A stretch of 64,000 bases of DNA from Hydrangea macrophylla (Eukaryota > Streptophyta > Magnoliopsida > Cornales > Hydrangeaceae), in assembly GCA_033977485.1 (NCBI GenBank), contig CM066994.1, positions 14,257,585 to 14,321,584 on the forward strand, in the 5' to 3' direction. This document shows positions 1 through 11,232 of the stretch, one piece after another. The first letter of the stretch is position 1, and each line of letters opens with the position of its first letter. The notes beneath the pieces were generated by a model that made no database searches, was not told the DNA's origin, and saw only the letters and a list, made by a program, of their open reading frames with translations. The translations under genes were made by a program, and so were the position numbers.

Positions 1-63
1 CGGACCTTAAAACAAAATAATATAAAAAAAAAAAAAGGTGAGTATTTGATAAGGAATAGGTAC

Positions 64-225
64 AGTTTCTTTGAGTTCCATAGCTGATCGTTTGAGTCTG
101 TCAGCGACTGTTTTGTAGGGAAGAGAGAGAAACTTTGGGATCGAGTCTCCAATTCTTTCTGCTTCTTCCACAGTTGTTTCTGACACAAAATCGGGCATTT
201 CGTTTGGGAAGAAACGGTCTCCCAT
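64..225 (-). CDS. LanC-like protein (GCR2/GCL family), first exon only
   Basis: The start codon is at 225 and the frame is open to the donor dinucleotide GT at 63-62. The 54-residue exon begins MGDRFFPNEMPDFVSE and later has FLSLPYKTVADRLKRSAMELKET. This matches my recollection of the N-terminus of plant lanthionine synthetase C-like proteins (GCR2, GCL1, GCL2), which open with an M(G/A)DRFF-N-MP-FV motif, a LSLPY segment and an LK(E/D)-V segment. These are alpha-toroid proteins of the cytosol and plasma membrane, once proposed as abscisic acid receptors; their biochemical role is debated. The start was chosen because the conserved motif begins right there and a GA-rich leader and TATA-like box lie just upstream. 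The catalytic zinc-binding part lies outside the window, so it cannot be told whether the gene is intact. Reading past the donor gives only low-complexity Phe-rich residues, as expected for an intron. Confidence 0.72.
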
Positions 226-303
226 CTCTCTCTCTCTCTCTCTGTTCGAGTGAGGTTTCCAGAAAGTTGAGCCCTGAGAATTGCTCTGTGATGTATATAT
301 CAA
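226..303 (-). promoter_or_regulatory. Leader and core promoter of the LanC-like gene
   Basis: Upstream of the start codon on the minus strand is a (GA)n tract (226-242), which would lie in the 5' leader. About 70 bases upstream of the ATG is a TATA-like run (GATATATACATC, about 291-302). Spacing fits a short leader of about 40 bases. The role is inferred from position and composition. Confidence 0.5.
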
Positions 304-592
304 ATGAGTAAAGATTGGGACAGTGACACAATTTTTTTACATAACTAAAAGATGTGTTTATAACTTTATATTTCTTCTGTCAGTGGACTTTATAGTGACA
401 AGAAAGAGCTAGACACATTTTTTAAGTTGTGTCCAAAAAATTGTCTTTCAGTGTGCCCCAATTATTATCCATATCAAATGCTATGTGAGTTGTACCACGT
501 GCAAATGCAGTGTTACATGGAGTATCATATATGGATCAATATCATGTTTTACACTCAAGCTAATTGATAAACTAAATTTGATTTGATAAACA

Positions 593-1022
593 GGCGAAGT
601 CTTCAATATATCCTAGTAGTTTGGTTGTATAGTACAACCAAATTTTAGAGATAAAAAATGTTTGTACTCTTATAAGAACTGTTTGTATTGGTAAAACATA
701 TTTGTTACTATTATGTACAAATATTTTTTATCCCAGGTACAAAAGATTCCTTACCATAACTATAAATATTTTTTTTATCACGGGTACAAAGCTCAATTAT
801 CATAAATTACCATGTACAAAAATGTCTTATATGAACAAAGCTCCCTTACCATGATACAAAATCCCTTATCAATAAAACAAAACCACTAAATCACAAGTGG
901 TTTCACTTTAAAGAGTATGGAGGACGAGGATTAACCTTATATTGCATTCAACGGTCCATGTGATTTGGTTGTACCATACAAATATACAACCAAACCACTA
1001 GAACATATTGAAGTCTGACGCC
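593..1022. mobile_element. MITE with ~50-bp imperfect terminal inverted repeats
   Basis: The left end reads GGCGAAGTCTTCAATATA and then CCTAGTAGTTTGGTTGTAT. The right end is its inverted match with a few changes (about 965-1022). There is no coding capacity and the interior is AT-rich. Flanks on both sides contain ATAAAC, but no clean target duplication can be set. Superfamily not assigned. Confidence 0.6.
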
Positions 1023-1050
1023 TAATAAACATAGCATTATTCATGGGTGA

Positions 1051-1148
1051 TGCTAATGTCAAAGCACAAAGTGTCACTAAAAGCTTTAGTGACAGTTAGA
1101 TATGTGTCACTAAATTTTTTAGTGACACTTTATGCTTTGACATTAGCA
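1051..1148. repeat. Fold-back hairpin element
   Basis: TGCTAATGTCAAAGC at 1051 is repeated inverted at the right end (GCTTTGACATTAGCA, ending 1148). Inner arms contain the same GTGTCACTAAA words inverted, so nearly the whole 98 bases folds into one hairpin. Short TTTAGTGAC words also appear in the duplicated element near 57.4 kb. Confidence 0.6.
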
Positions 1149-2035
1149 CATTGTGTTTTGGCATTAGCACTAGCCTTATTCATTTCATACATGATAAGTT
1201 ATAGTTCTATCTCAACATTAAGACGAGAGTGCGGCTATGCTTATCTAATATGTTCCTAAATCATTTAACAGTTGTACCATATACAGTGATAGGTAGTATC
1301 ATCAACCACTATTATAATATGTGGTATAACTATTAAAACATTTAGAATTCAAACCTTCAAGCATATATCATGAAAAAAGGAAGTCATCACAATCTCTCTA
1401 TAAAAAACACTATGCTCTCTCTCCAACCAAATCTTGGAGCGGTTTGGAGGGAGAGCCCTTGGTTCTTTCCTTTTGGCTTCCTTTTGTCAGTTTGTCCTCT
1501 TTGAGAGGGATTGTCTCTCTCTATGAGGGTGTTTATATCTCTTTGTGAGGGTTTTTTTTTTTTTTTTTTTTTCTGTGTGTGTGTGTGTGTGTTTATTGGT
1601 TGGTTTGGTTTCCCACTCTTGATCCCTTCATATCTTTGCTCTGTTGTTAGATTCGGCTTCTCTCATTGCAGGTCTGGTATTTTGATGAGGTCTTTTCGCA
1701 GTCGAAGTTTTTATGGAGTGATCTATGATGTGGGGGTTATGTTTGCAGCTTTCTCCCTCAGTTGGCTCAGCATCGAGCAACGCCATAATCAATTAAAGTG
1801 AGGATTTGAGAGATTAGCAGTACGGCTCAAAACTTTTATTCAGGTGTTTTTCTTTTTTCTGTATGCTTGTACTGATTCGTTTTAGAATCTGTTTTTTTTT
1901 TTAAGACAATGCTGTTTTTACTATAAAAAAAATAATAATCATAACTCAAAGTTGTGAAGCATATCATTTTTCTTTTTGGGTAATATTGATTTAAAACAAT
2001 TTTGCCCACTATGAACAATCCAAATTGGTATAGTT
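1149..2035. other. Intergenic, no gene seen; possible LINE-like debris
   Basis: The stretch holds poly-T runs (about 1550-1572), a (GT)n tract (about 1575-1592) and the CT-rich segment 1430-1540. Reading frames here are composition artefacts. The layout from 1430 to 1945, ending in A-rich sequence, resembles the 3' part of a plant non-LTR element, but no domain is readable. Confidence 0.25.
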
Positions 2036-2171
2036 AGCTACAAAATATAGATTTGGGCCATATTTGGCCCATTCCAAATCTAAAAAATCTTTTGGGATTC
2101 GTCAGCTATAAACTATAGATTTGGACCAGGTTTGGCCCATTCCTTATCTAAAAATCTTTTGGGACAGGCTT
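2036..2171. repeat. Tandem duplication, ~68-bp unit, two copies
   Basis: Both units contain the order ATAGATTTGG, TTTGGCCCATTCC and ATCTTTTGGGA, with starts at 2036 and 2104. They differ by about ten substitutions. Confidence 0.7.
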
Positions 2172-2399
2172 GGGCTGATCAATTTGAGCCTAAGATATCG
2201 CGACAAGCCGGGCTCAGACCGACGTATATGTCATTATTAGAGCTAGCTTGGGCCAATCACGACTATCTATGGGCCAAAAAATTGTGGGCCGATCTAAAAA
2301 AAAAAATTTGAAACTTCTCCAATGGTGAAATTCTTTTGGGCTCAACTTGTGTTCCCTGCACAACTTGGATTGGGCTATTCCCAGCCACTCCCTCCCGTA

Positions 2400-2431
<32 letters not shown>

Positions 2432-3049
2432 AGAAAATTATTGAAAAATCCCTATAAGCAACTCTCAAAAGTTTAAACTCTAATTGGTTTGATCATTTTT
2501 TTAAAAGGACAAAAAGAATCAAAGTCAGTGCTCACACGGTATAAATGCACGCACTATAGAAGATCCTATGTCACCATTCACACCGTGTTGCTGGCTGTAC
2601 CATATGATATCCATTTCGAAAATGTTTTTTTAAATTTTAAATCTCCATAACTTTTGATCTACAACTCTGTTTCTAACTTTCTTACAAATTTTATACCGTT
2701 GGAACCGTGTCGACGAGTACTACAAAACTAGTACCATTGTTGATACCTTTTGAGCAAAATAAAAAACTCATATTTTTACATGCCATGTTCCAGACAAACC
2801 TAATAGAATTTTCACATAATATTCGTGTATGGGTTATTGAATTTTTATGTAATATTCACGTATGCCAAGTTGATATGTTGTGAGGAAAAAAAAAACGAAT
2901 GTTCACTTTGTTCTTAAGGAGAATTTGAGTGAAGTTTCACAAGAATTTTGCATTTGGTTGGGTTGAAAAACTATATTTTATAATTAATTTGCGAAATTTG
3001 ATTTTTTTTTTTTTAAACAAAATATGCGTTGTTTAATATGAAAGAGAAA

Positions 3050-3712
3050 AAAATAGTGAAATTTCACTTAGCATGTATGAATATTAAGTGAAAATTCACT
3101 AAACTTGTACATGAATATTAAGTGAAATTTTACTTAAATTGACATTTGAGGGACTTTTTAGCAAAGTAAGTATCAAAGTAAACCTTAAACTCTAGAGAGT
3201 TAGTTCGAGCAACTTTTGGGATAGTTAGTGAATTTTCACTTGACCTACTAAGCGAAATCTCACTAAACGAGTACACGAGTGTTAAGTTTAACTTCAAGTT
3301 TTTCAAGAAGAAGACATGTACGGGTTCAGTGAATTTTCACTTAACATTTATGTATGCCAAATTTATATGTTTTGAGAAGAAAAAAAAAATTTAAAAAGAC
3401 GAATAGCAATAAAACCATTGCTACCTCATTAAGGCTTAGTTTGGCCCCAATTTTAGTGCTGCTCCTTTTTTAAAACACAATTTCATGTTAATTTATTTGG
3501 TAACTATTTTATGAGCTTTGCAAAAATTGAACTTAGGACTTTTTTGGGGAGAGCTTTTAATATTTTTTATGTATTCAGTGAAATTTCACTTAATATTTTA
3601 TGTATATCAAGTGAAAATTCACTTATTATTCATGTATGTAAAAACATGAAATTTTTCATGTATTCAATGAAATTTCACTTAATATTTTATGTATGTCAAG
3701 TGAAATTTCATT
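3050..3712. repeat. Dispersed palindromic AAGTGAAATTTCACTT-type motif array
   Basis: Roughly ten copies of AAGTGAAA(A/T)TTCACTT and degenerate versions lie here, often followed by AATATT(TTA)TGTATG. They fill the interior of the long-TIR element left of the nested MITE. No coding potential. Confidence 0.6.
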
Positions 3713-3714
3713 TA

Positions 3715-4006
3715 CTCCCCCCGTCCCATAATAAGTGTCCACTTCCTTTTTGCACAATGTTTAAGAAATTTGTATTATATTAATTTATTTAGTTCATTAA
3801 AGAGCCACTTTCCAATTTTACCCTTTGATGTGATGGGTGTTTGACTTTTTGCTTGTTTTGGGACCACAAATAAATGCTTCTTTGTCTTTATTATAAGGGT
3901 AGTTTTGGAAAGTAAGTAAAAGCAATATGCCAATTTAGGATAGTGGACACTTATTGTGGGACATCCAAAAAAGGAAATGTGGACACTTATCATGGGACGG
4001 AGGGAG
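3715..4006. mobile_element. Stowaway-like MITE (Tc1/mariner type), TA target site
   Basis: It begins CTCCCCCCGTCCCATAATAA and ends with the inverted form (CATGGGACGGAGGGAG). It is flanked by TA on both sides (3713-3714 and 4007-4008). Length is 292 bases. CTCCCTCCGTCCC termini with a TA duplication are the hallmark of Stowaway MITEs. Related copies lie at 42157, 42384 and 62602, and fragments at about 8655, 14510, 50275 and 50745. Confidence 0.88.
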
Positions 4007-4319
4007 TATTATTTATGTATGTAAAAACATGAAAAATTTTTTCCTCAAAACTTATCAACAATGGTACTAGTTTTGTAGCTCTCGTCGACACGATTCCAAC
4101 GGCATAAAATTTGCGAAAAAAGGAGTTGTAGGTCAAAAGTTATGGATGTTTAAAGTTTAAAAATATTTTTCGAAATAGAAAATGATACGGTACACTGCTC
4201 GCACGGTACGAGCAGTCTTGCAAGGAAGCAGGCGCGTGGGTGTGCGCTTGGGGGTGACGGAAGTTGAGGGGGTTGTGATGGAAGATATTATGGTGCGCGC
4301 ATTTATACCGTGCGAGCAC

Positions 4320-5426
4320 CAATTGTCAATTTTTTGTCTTTTTTATTAAGTGTACTTTTAAATTAGATTTAACCTTAACAACTGTTCCATAATTGTCCTT
4401 TTCAGTAATTCCCCATATATATATATATATATAGGCTTCTCTGCGTACACCAACTTTTAGCGAAGAACATTTTATCACTATTTTAGCAACGAAAAATTTC
4501 GTCGTTAAAAAGATGTCGAGTTAGCATTCCATATATATATATATATATATATAGTCTAAATAAATAGTCTAAAACCCAAACCAAATAAAAAGAAAAAGAC
4601 TAAATAAATAGTCTAGTTCTCTTTTTTTTTTTTTTTTCTTTTTTTCTATTTTGTTCTCTAAAACCCAAACCAAGCAACCTAAGGGGCTGGTTGGAAAGAC
4701 ATAGAACCGTTTTGTGGGTCACAAGTGATTTGGATCTACAAATTTTGAAGTGTGGTACATTTTTTTTTGGTTCATGGGAGTCCATGCGCGCACAAGCTAA
4801 AATAATTCCTAAATCTGGTTCTTTTTCAAACTAACATCATGCTGATTTGATAAAAAAGAAACCAAGTTTAATAAGAGTAAAACTAAACATGGTCTTGTTC
4901 TGTGTATTTTCAAGCCGGCCCTAAATTTCTTCTTTTACAATTTGAGAATAGGAGAAAAAAAAAAAAGTTGGATTGAAGTGTAGTAGATTTGCAAACATAC
5001 AAATGACTTATCACCTGATAAAGAGGCTTGCACCGACAGTAATGAAATTTAGGGACTGGGGGAAGGTTAAGTAGGTTTTGTAGTTTATTAGTGAACCGAT
5101 TTTATAAGTTCACGTTATCATAATGAATATTTATATCTTACATAGGTGCCTTATCCAATATAATATCTCGCTTAAGATTTTTTGTCATACCAACATTATC
5201 TTGATTTTCATGAAAAACATATAAAGGTATAAGGGTGTCTTTGCAAACTTAATTAAGTGTTGAAAATAAAAAGTTCAGTAAATTTTTTTTTTTGTTCAGT
5301 GCATTTGATAAATGTACCATTTCATTGAAAATAGCTAAAAATAACTAAATGCAGTCTATTTCAGTATTTGAAATTTTTTTTTCAGTACTAAGATTTTAGT
5401 AGTTTAAAATTTTCATGAATACTTAT
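4320..5426. other. Intergenic, no gene seen
   Basis: AT-rich sequence with two (AT)n runs (about 4418-4433 and 4533-4551) and poly-T/poly-A tracts. Open frames here are short and of low complexity. Confidence 0.5.
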
Positions 5427-5427
5427 T

Positions 5428-5722
5428 AGGTCCTATTTGGGCATACACAAAACATGACCATTCTCAATCTTATTTGTAATGGTTCTTATAATGTTGGTTC
5501 AATAAGGAACTCCTTTTAGGAGTGATTTTTTGGTGAGCTCAGACTCTCATGCAAGCAAAATGGCCTCCGTCAAAACACTGGAATTTGTAGAAGTAGTTTA
5601 CTTGTGAACTGTAGAATTGGTTCTATGCTTAGCAAACAACCCCTTTATTTCAGTTTTATAAAACAGGGCCGAAGACTGCAACCGAACCACATCTTATTTA
5701 CATCATTCCCAAACAGACCCTT
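5428..5722. mobile_element. Probable MITE with TTTGGG-type termini
   Basis: The left end AGGTCCTATTTGGGCATAC pairs imperfectly with the right end (CATCATTCCCAAACAGACCC). A similar arrangement lies at 58960-59192. The ends are diverged and no target duplication was set. Confidence 0.4.
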
Positions 5723-6090
5723 ATGTTAGAGAGAGAGAGAGAGAGTACAGTGAGTAGCAGATAACCAGCCCATACCTACCAGTACTAGTACCAACCAATA
5801 CCAAAACTGAAATCCAAAAAAGGCATAGTAGGAGAAGTTATTCAGTGAGCCAGTCATTCCATGTTAGCATGCTAACGTGGTATGTCTATTTAATCTTAAT
5901 CATCCACTTGTCCCCTCTTTTTAAGGAGATCTTGACTAGTGATTAATGGAATTTTAAGTTTTAAATTTGATAATCACTTGTCATGATCTCCTAGATGGAA
6001 GGAGGGGGCAAGTGGGTGGTTGAGATTAAATTGTCACACCACGTCAGCATAGTGGGTGGTTGGGGTAAAATGATCACACCTCAGCAACAT

Positions 6091-6148
6091 GCTGTCGTGA
6101 CGTGACGGGCTCGCTGAATGCTGTCGTGACGTGACGGGCTCGCTGAAT
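6091..6148. repeat. 29-bp perfect tandem duplication
   Basis: The unit GCTGTCGTGACGTGACGGGC continued by TCGCTGAAT occurs twice head to tail with no difference. It contains two overlapping GTGACG words. Confidence 0.85.
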
Positions 6149-6896
6149 AATTTCTCCAGTAGTACGTTGTAGATAAGCTGTACTACGTCTCACACCTTGT
6201 CGTTTTATCACCAATCAAACACCCCCCACGATCTACCAGCTCATACCCATACCACTCTTTAGTTATTTTGTCACATGTGAAAAGTACGGACAGTGACAGC
6301 TCATTTCGTACATACGCCAAATCTTAGGATGGGCCCCACGTAGTACAGAAATCATGTGCGGCCCCCTGGCTGCCACTTTTTGGGACCTGCTTACCATTTT
6401 ACCCCTCTGGCATTTTCTGTGCGGTGATGTGATGTGATGTGATGTGATGATCATTAATATCTTGTCATTTTGTAAATTAAAGGGCATCAAGATATTTGAA
6501 AAATAAAATTTTCCTTTTCTTTTTTCGTGATTGCGCTTCTCTCTTTACAATTGATGTAATAGTGTGTAATTGACAACAAAATGGTAAGGACACAAATATT
6601 TTAGACAAACACTTATAAATACATTTTATCTTTTTTTAGAGTGGTACTATTGTGTTCGAGTAATTTCAGTAGATACCACAGTATCACTCAAAAAAAATAT
6701 AGAATGTGTTTGTAAGTGTTTATGCCTCAAATATTACTCAATTGACAAAGTTGAAAAATTATTACTAAATTTTTATTAAAAAAATTGGAATATTTGAGAC
6801 ATTCAGTGATTTTTTTTTTCAATAAAAGTTTTTACATAATTTTTTAAAAACAGTTTGGTTACTTTTTTAATAAAATGATATATTATCAAAAACACT

Positions 6897-7178
6897 AAGA
6901 GTGCGTTTGATAAAACTGAAAATTAAGTACTGAAAATTAAGTGCTGGATAAGTACTGGAAATTTTAAGTGATTGAATTTGTAATACTGAATATAGTGCTT
7001 CAAAACTGAAATAGAATGCATTCAGTGATTATTTTTAGTAGAAATTTTTCACTTAAAGTTTTCAGTGATTTTTTGCTACTTTTTCAATTAAGTGGTACGT
7101 TATCAAACGCACTGAAAAAGAATAAGTGGTGAATCTTTTCATTTTCAGCACTTAATTGGGTTATCAAACATACCCTTA
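6897..7178. mobile_element. MITE with TTTGATAA-type termini
   Basis: The left end AGAGTGCGTTTGATAAAACT pairs with the right end (GTTATCAAACATACCCTTAT). Both ends also carry AATTAAGTGCTGAAAA in inverted order. Internal sequence is non-coding. Diverged relatives appear near 5220-5420 and in the second CBSX5 intron near 48100-48260. Confidence 0.6.
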
Positions 7179-7916
7179 TTCTTTTTTCTTTTTTTTTTTT
7201 GTTGCTAAAATTAGTCATTTTAGTTACTTAATTGGACCGCCCATTTAAACTTTTTATCAGTAGATCATTCTAACAAACTAATTTTGTATACACATAATTT
7301 AATTCGTGTGAGTCCCTCAAGTGGAATTTGAACGTACTCATTTCACTATCTAGTAAACTACTAATTAAATAGAGTAATACTATTTATGCTTTCTGAATTT
7401 CTCATCCCAAATATTTTCAAAATATATATCGGTGGATCCACCGTATCCGATTAGAGAATTTTAAGGTGACCCCCTATTAGTCTCACTACCACATATATTT
7501 AAAAATTATTTGCAATGAAAATTTTAAAAAACATATACATAATTATCTATGTGGACCACTCATGTACCACTCACAAATCATAAGAGTAAGAATTGTTCCT
7601 AAGAAGTTCATGAATGTCTTTTCCTCAAAAAGTAAACCAATCAAAAAAAAAAGATTAAAATTAACTAGTCCAAAAAATGTATACTAGTAAAGGGTAAACG
7701 CTAAACTCACTTTTTTCTTTCTTCTTTTCGTTTTTTTCTTTTCTCTGATAACAAGATGAAGATTCAACTAATGAGAAATCTAAGTCACAACCACATGTAT
7801 TAAGATCATGGATGAAAGAGGGAAAACTTTCAACCTAACTCCTTTTGCGATTTAACTTGTGGCAACAATTTTTGATAGAGTAAAGTTCTCTAACCTCCCG
7901 ATGAGGTTTAACCTGT

Positions 7917-8326
7917 AAGGGCATCTCTAAGGGAGGAGCCATCACCCTAGTCAAAACCTTCAATTACCAAAATGTCTAGCTAAAACCTCAAATTTGGTCT
8001 CCAATGCAAAGAGGCATCACATGAGCCAAAATGGCTCTTTCCCAATTGGAGAGCCAAAATGCCTGGGATGATGGAGGTGAGCTAAAAAAAATGGCGCCAA
8101 TGATCATGGTGGTTGGCCTATGTGCTTCAATTTAATTGGGTTTGGGATGTAGGCCAAGTCATTGATTGAATGAAAAAATGGCAAAACAAATAAATGGCTA
8201 GTCATTTGGCTATTGTGGTTGGAGTGGCTTCCATATATTGGCTAGGCATTTTCCTATTCAATGCAACTAGCCAAATTGATATTTTGCCTTAGCCCATTTG
8301 CCTAATCCCATTAGAGTTGCTCTAAG
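7917..8326. mobile_element. MITE with GGGCATCTCTAAGG / AGAGTTGCTCTAAG ends
   Basis: The left end AAGGGCATCTCTAAGGG is matched inverted by CCCATTAGAGTTGCTCTAAG. The interior is built of inverted TGGCTA/TAGCCA and ATTTGGC words, so the element can fold on itself. Such AGAGCAACTC(C/T)AATGG ends are common in plant MITEs. Confidence 0.6.
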
Positions 8327-8396
8327 TAGTAACAACAATTTTTATAAGTTTGACAAAATTTAATTTAGTGATGGCTATTTACTTTTATAAATTGAG

Positions 8397-8575
8397 CAAT
8401 GCTAGGCACATATCTCAAACCACACCTTAAATCACACCCTTGCTTTAAATGCATGTACCATGTGCTGTGTAAGTGGTGCACAGAAAAGTGTGAAAAATTC
8501 AAATAACACAAAGTACATGCATTTAAAGCAAAGAGTGTGGTTTGAGGTGTGGTTTAGAGTGTGTGCCTAGCATTT
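8397..8575. mobile_element. Fold-back MITE, AATGCTAGGCACA family (copy 1)
   Basis: The left arm AATGCTAGGCACA and right arm TGTGCCTAGCATT are inverted. Inner arms CTTTAAATGCATGTACC and GTACATGCATTTAAAG are also inverted. A better copy lies at 57659-57849, and diverged ones at 16039-16192 and 51707-51874. Confidence 0.75.
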
Positions 8576-8934
8576 CTCTTATAAATTTGCTCAAATTAGC
8601 TTGCACTTTAGTACCAAATTTCTATTTTAAGGATCTTCAAAAAATGTAAAGTACTCACTCCGTCACAAAATATGTGTTCACATTTCTTTTTTTAGATGTT
8701 CCAAAATAAGTGTCCACTTTTGAAAGTCAACAACAAAATTTAATAAACTTTTTATAATACTCTTACAATAAAGACAAAGTTAGGGGTGGACAATCGGATA
8801 ATTCGGATTCGAACTGACAACTTCGGGTCGAGTTAGTCATGTAACTCATGTTCAGGCTGGTATTTTTGGTATCAAAATTCGAACAGAAACAAAGTTCGGG
8901 TTCGGTTCGACAATTCGGGTTAAAATTAAACCAA

Positions 8935-8940
<6 letters not shown>

Positions 8941-8994
<54 letters not shown>
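8941..8994. repeat. (CT)n microsatellite
   Basis: A pure CT run of about 26 units. The serine/leucine-rich frame over it is an artefact of the repeat. Confidence 0.95.
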
Positions 8995-8995
<1 letters not shown>

Positions 8996-10155
8996 CTTTT
9001 TGGGGCAGCCTGAATTGCTTTAGAGGCTGTTTGTCATTGCTTATCTGCTCATTTTAAGCAGTTTGGTTAAGCAGTTTTGGTGGCCCAAACTGCTTATTTA
9101 TCTGTTTGTTTCAGCAAAAATATAAGCAGATTTGGTCCAAAACATAGTTGGGCAATAAGCAGGGGGGGGGGGGGGGGGGGTGTTTCACAGCATATTAACC
9201 AAACACCCAAACTATAATAAGCAGTTCTACCAATCACGATCAAGATCGCATAAGCATAAAGCATAGGCAAATAGGCTCTTAATAATTAATAGCATCATAG
9301 ACAAATATCATAACAAGTTAACAACCACAACTACAACCTTGCAAGTTGCAACCACAACTCCACAAGCCACAACTCACAAGGCCCACAAACACAAGAATAA
9401 TAAATATGAACAAACAACTACTTACTAATTTAAAAATGCACATTAAAATTACATGTCCATGGGATCATGAGGTCAACAAGACTACCACATATAACCATAT
9501 AACAACAAGACAACAACCACAAATAACATGATGATACCAAATAACCAAATACCAACCACATACATGATACATGTCCATGAGGTCAACAAGATCATCTGTC
9601 ATCACCACAATAAACTATAAAACATAGTCTCAAACACAAACATTAATACATAATCTATGAACCAAGTAAATAAAACATAGCTTGGTAGTAGAAGTTCTCC
9701 CACTCCACTCATACTAATTACCAAATACCAAGTAGTTTCTGATAAAAAAAAATACCAAGTAGGTAAGTAGACAACCACAATGCTCCCAAGTCACCACCTT
9801 CAAAGATCTACAACATTTGAGTCAGTTGCAATAATTAACAACTCTACAAATAAAAAAGATTTGCAACACATTTAATTAGTTCTAATTTAATAAGTCATAA
9901 TTTACAAGTGAGTAACTATAAATTAAAAGTCTAAAACATAAGTAGATAGCTATTTCGTTTTATTACTTACCTTCTTCAACTTTTTCAAGATTGTCTAAAT
10001 CTTTCTCGACACTAACTAGGTAAGATTTGGGATGCAACCAATCCTGAGCACATATAATAGCCTATACTATCTTCGGAGTCAAGGAGCTCCTAAATGCATC
10101 AAGAACATGCCCTCCGGTACTAAATATAGACTCGGATGCCACTGTATTGATAGGA

Positions 10156-10194
<39 letters not shown>

Positions 10195-10449
10195 TCTCGT
10201 TACCGATGTTAGAGGGCAGAGACCATGAGAGCCATGCCACTAAAGAGTACACGCTTTCGGATTGAGCTATGCCACATTATCACCACTAAACTGGTGAGAG
10301 AGATAGAGCAATCACCGAGAGGAAGAGTCAAAGTTATGTGAGGTCTGGTCTGCAATTAAGGAGGACAGTGAGGACTGAGGAGCATTTGAGCACTAATTTG
10401 CTAACTTGTATTTTATATGTTGCAACATTTCGGATATTTAAGTTGGGTT
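8995..10449. other. Intergenic; MITE debris and simple repeats, no gene
   Basis: The stretch includes a poly-G run of about 19 (9163-9181) and a (GA)n run (10159-10190). Sequence at 9025-9275 contains TAAGCAG words in both orientations and resembles the fragment at about 53850-53960, so it is probably a hAT-type MITE. The rest is AT-rich with CAACCACAA words. No credible protein was found. Confidence 0.45.
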
Positions 10450-11232
10450 CTATAACACACGCTCCCGCGGGTTATATTTAATGGCATTTAATGTGCATTA
10501 TTAATATTATATTAATAACATGGTTATATCTGTTAAGTGAGTTTTAAGTCACTAAGTTGATTAGGGGTGTCTAGTTGGGAACCCAGTTATTGGCCAATGT
10601 GGCAGTTCCAATTCGGGACAGTTATGAGAGGTTCCCGTGTGATGGGACAGTTATGAGGAGCAATTCTTATATTCTTATATGCATAAATGTTTATTAAGGC
10701 AAATGTGAATATTATATTATGTTGTTTTAATAACATGTTAATTGTTAGATACTACTTCTGTGGTCCGTTAGGGGTACCATTGTGAGAGTGATTAGACACG
10801 TTGCATAATTAGTAGGATAATTCGCAACTTCATAATATTATGTGGGACCACTTATGGAATTCAAAACAGGCTACATATTTGGACTCCTGGAGGTGAGTCT
10901 AACGTGTTGGTATAAATCTTATTGATTTATGTGATAGTTTTTTTTCTACAACCCAATTTGAGGGCTTAGCTCATAACTTGTATATTTTGTATAGGAATTA
11001 ACGTGGAACTTACTAGGGTCTAAATTATGCAAATAATTCTGCGATTAGGAGCGAAAATCAAGAGGTGAGTGACAATAATTATGGAATATGGATAATTGGA
11101 TGTTTGGGATTGTCTTTGTGATGAAAAGCATGTCTAGTTAGCTAAAAATTCACATATTTAGAGTGATTTTGATGATTCATGTGTAGTATGTGAAATTGTT
11201 TAGTGTAATGACTATTTGAGCATGTTGAGTTG
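10450..11232 (+). mobile_element. Ty3/gypsy LTR fragment
   Basis: It begins CTATAACACACGCTCC, close to the start of the solo LTR at 37926 (GTATAACACCCGTGTG). Both later share TTGCATAATTAGTAGG, CAACTTC and the block AGAGGTGAGTGA, GAAAAGCATGT, GAGCATGTTGAGTTG in the same order. It stops abruptly at 11233, where another gypsy element begins, so it appears to be the left part of an LTR that was invaded or recombined. No coding. Confidence 0.6.

Larger units (their letters stand above)
2528..4319. mobile_element. Long-TIR DNA transposon (non-autonomous), holding a nested MITE
   Basis: The left terminus GTGCTCACACGGTATAAATG is matched inverted at the right terminus (CATTTATACCGTGCGAGCAC, ending 4319). 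The inverted match goes on inward for about 240 bases: for instance GTACTACAAAACTAGTACCATTG around 2715-2740 is inverted around 4050-4085. No transposase frame is visible. Long TIRs without coding suggest a Mutator-like non-autonomous element, but the flanks (TCAAAGTCA and CAATTGTCA) give only a poor 9-bp duplication. A Stowaway-like MITE sits inside at 3715-4006, and the interior is rich in a palindromic AAGTGAAA..TTCACTT word. Confidence 0.65.

Noticed and set aside
7..63. Continuation of the LanC-like frame to position 7
   Set aside because: After KET the frame runs into a poly-T stretch giving a Phe run; a GT donor at 63-62 and the family's known continuation show that this is intron.
8848..9057. 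69-residue Ser/Leu-rich frame
   Set aside because: It is the (CT)n microsatellite read in one frame.
10032..10265. 77-residue frame with Arg/Glu repeat
   Set aside because: The core is a (GA)n microsatellite; no family match and no gene signals.
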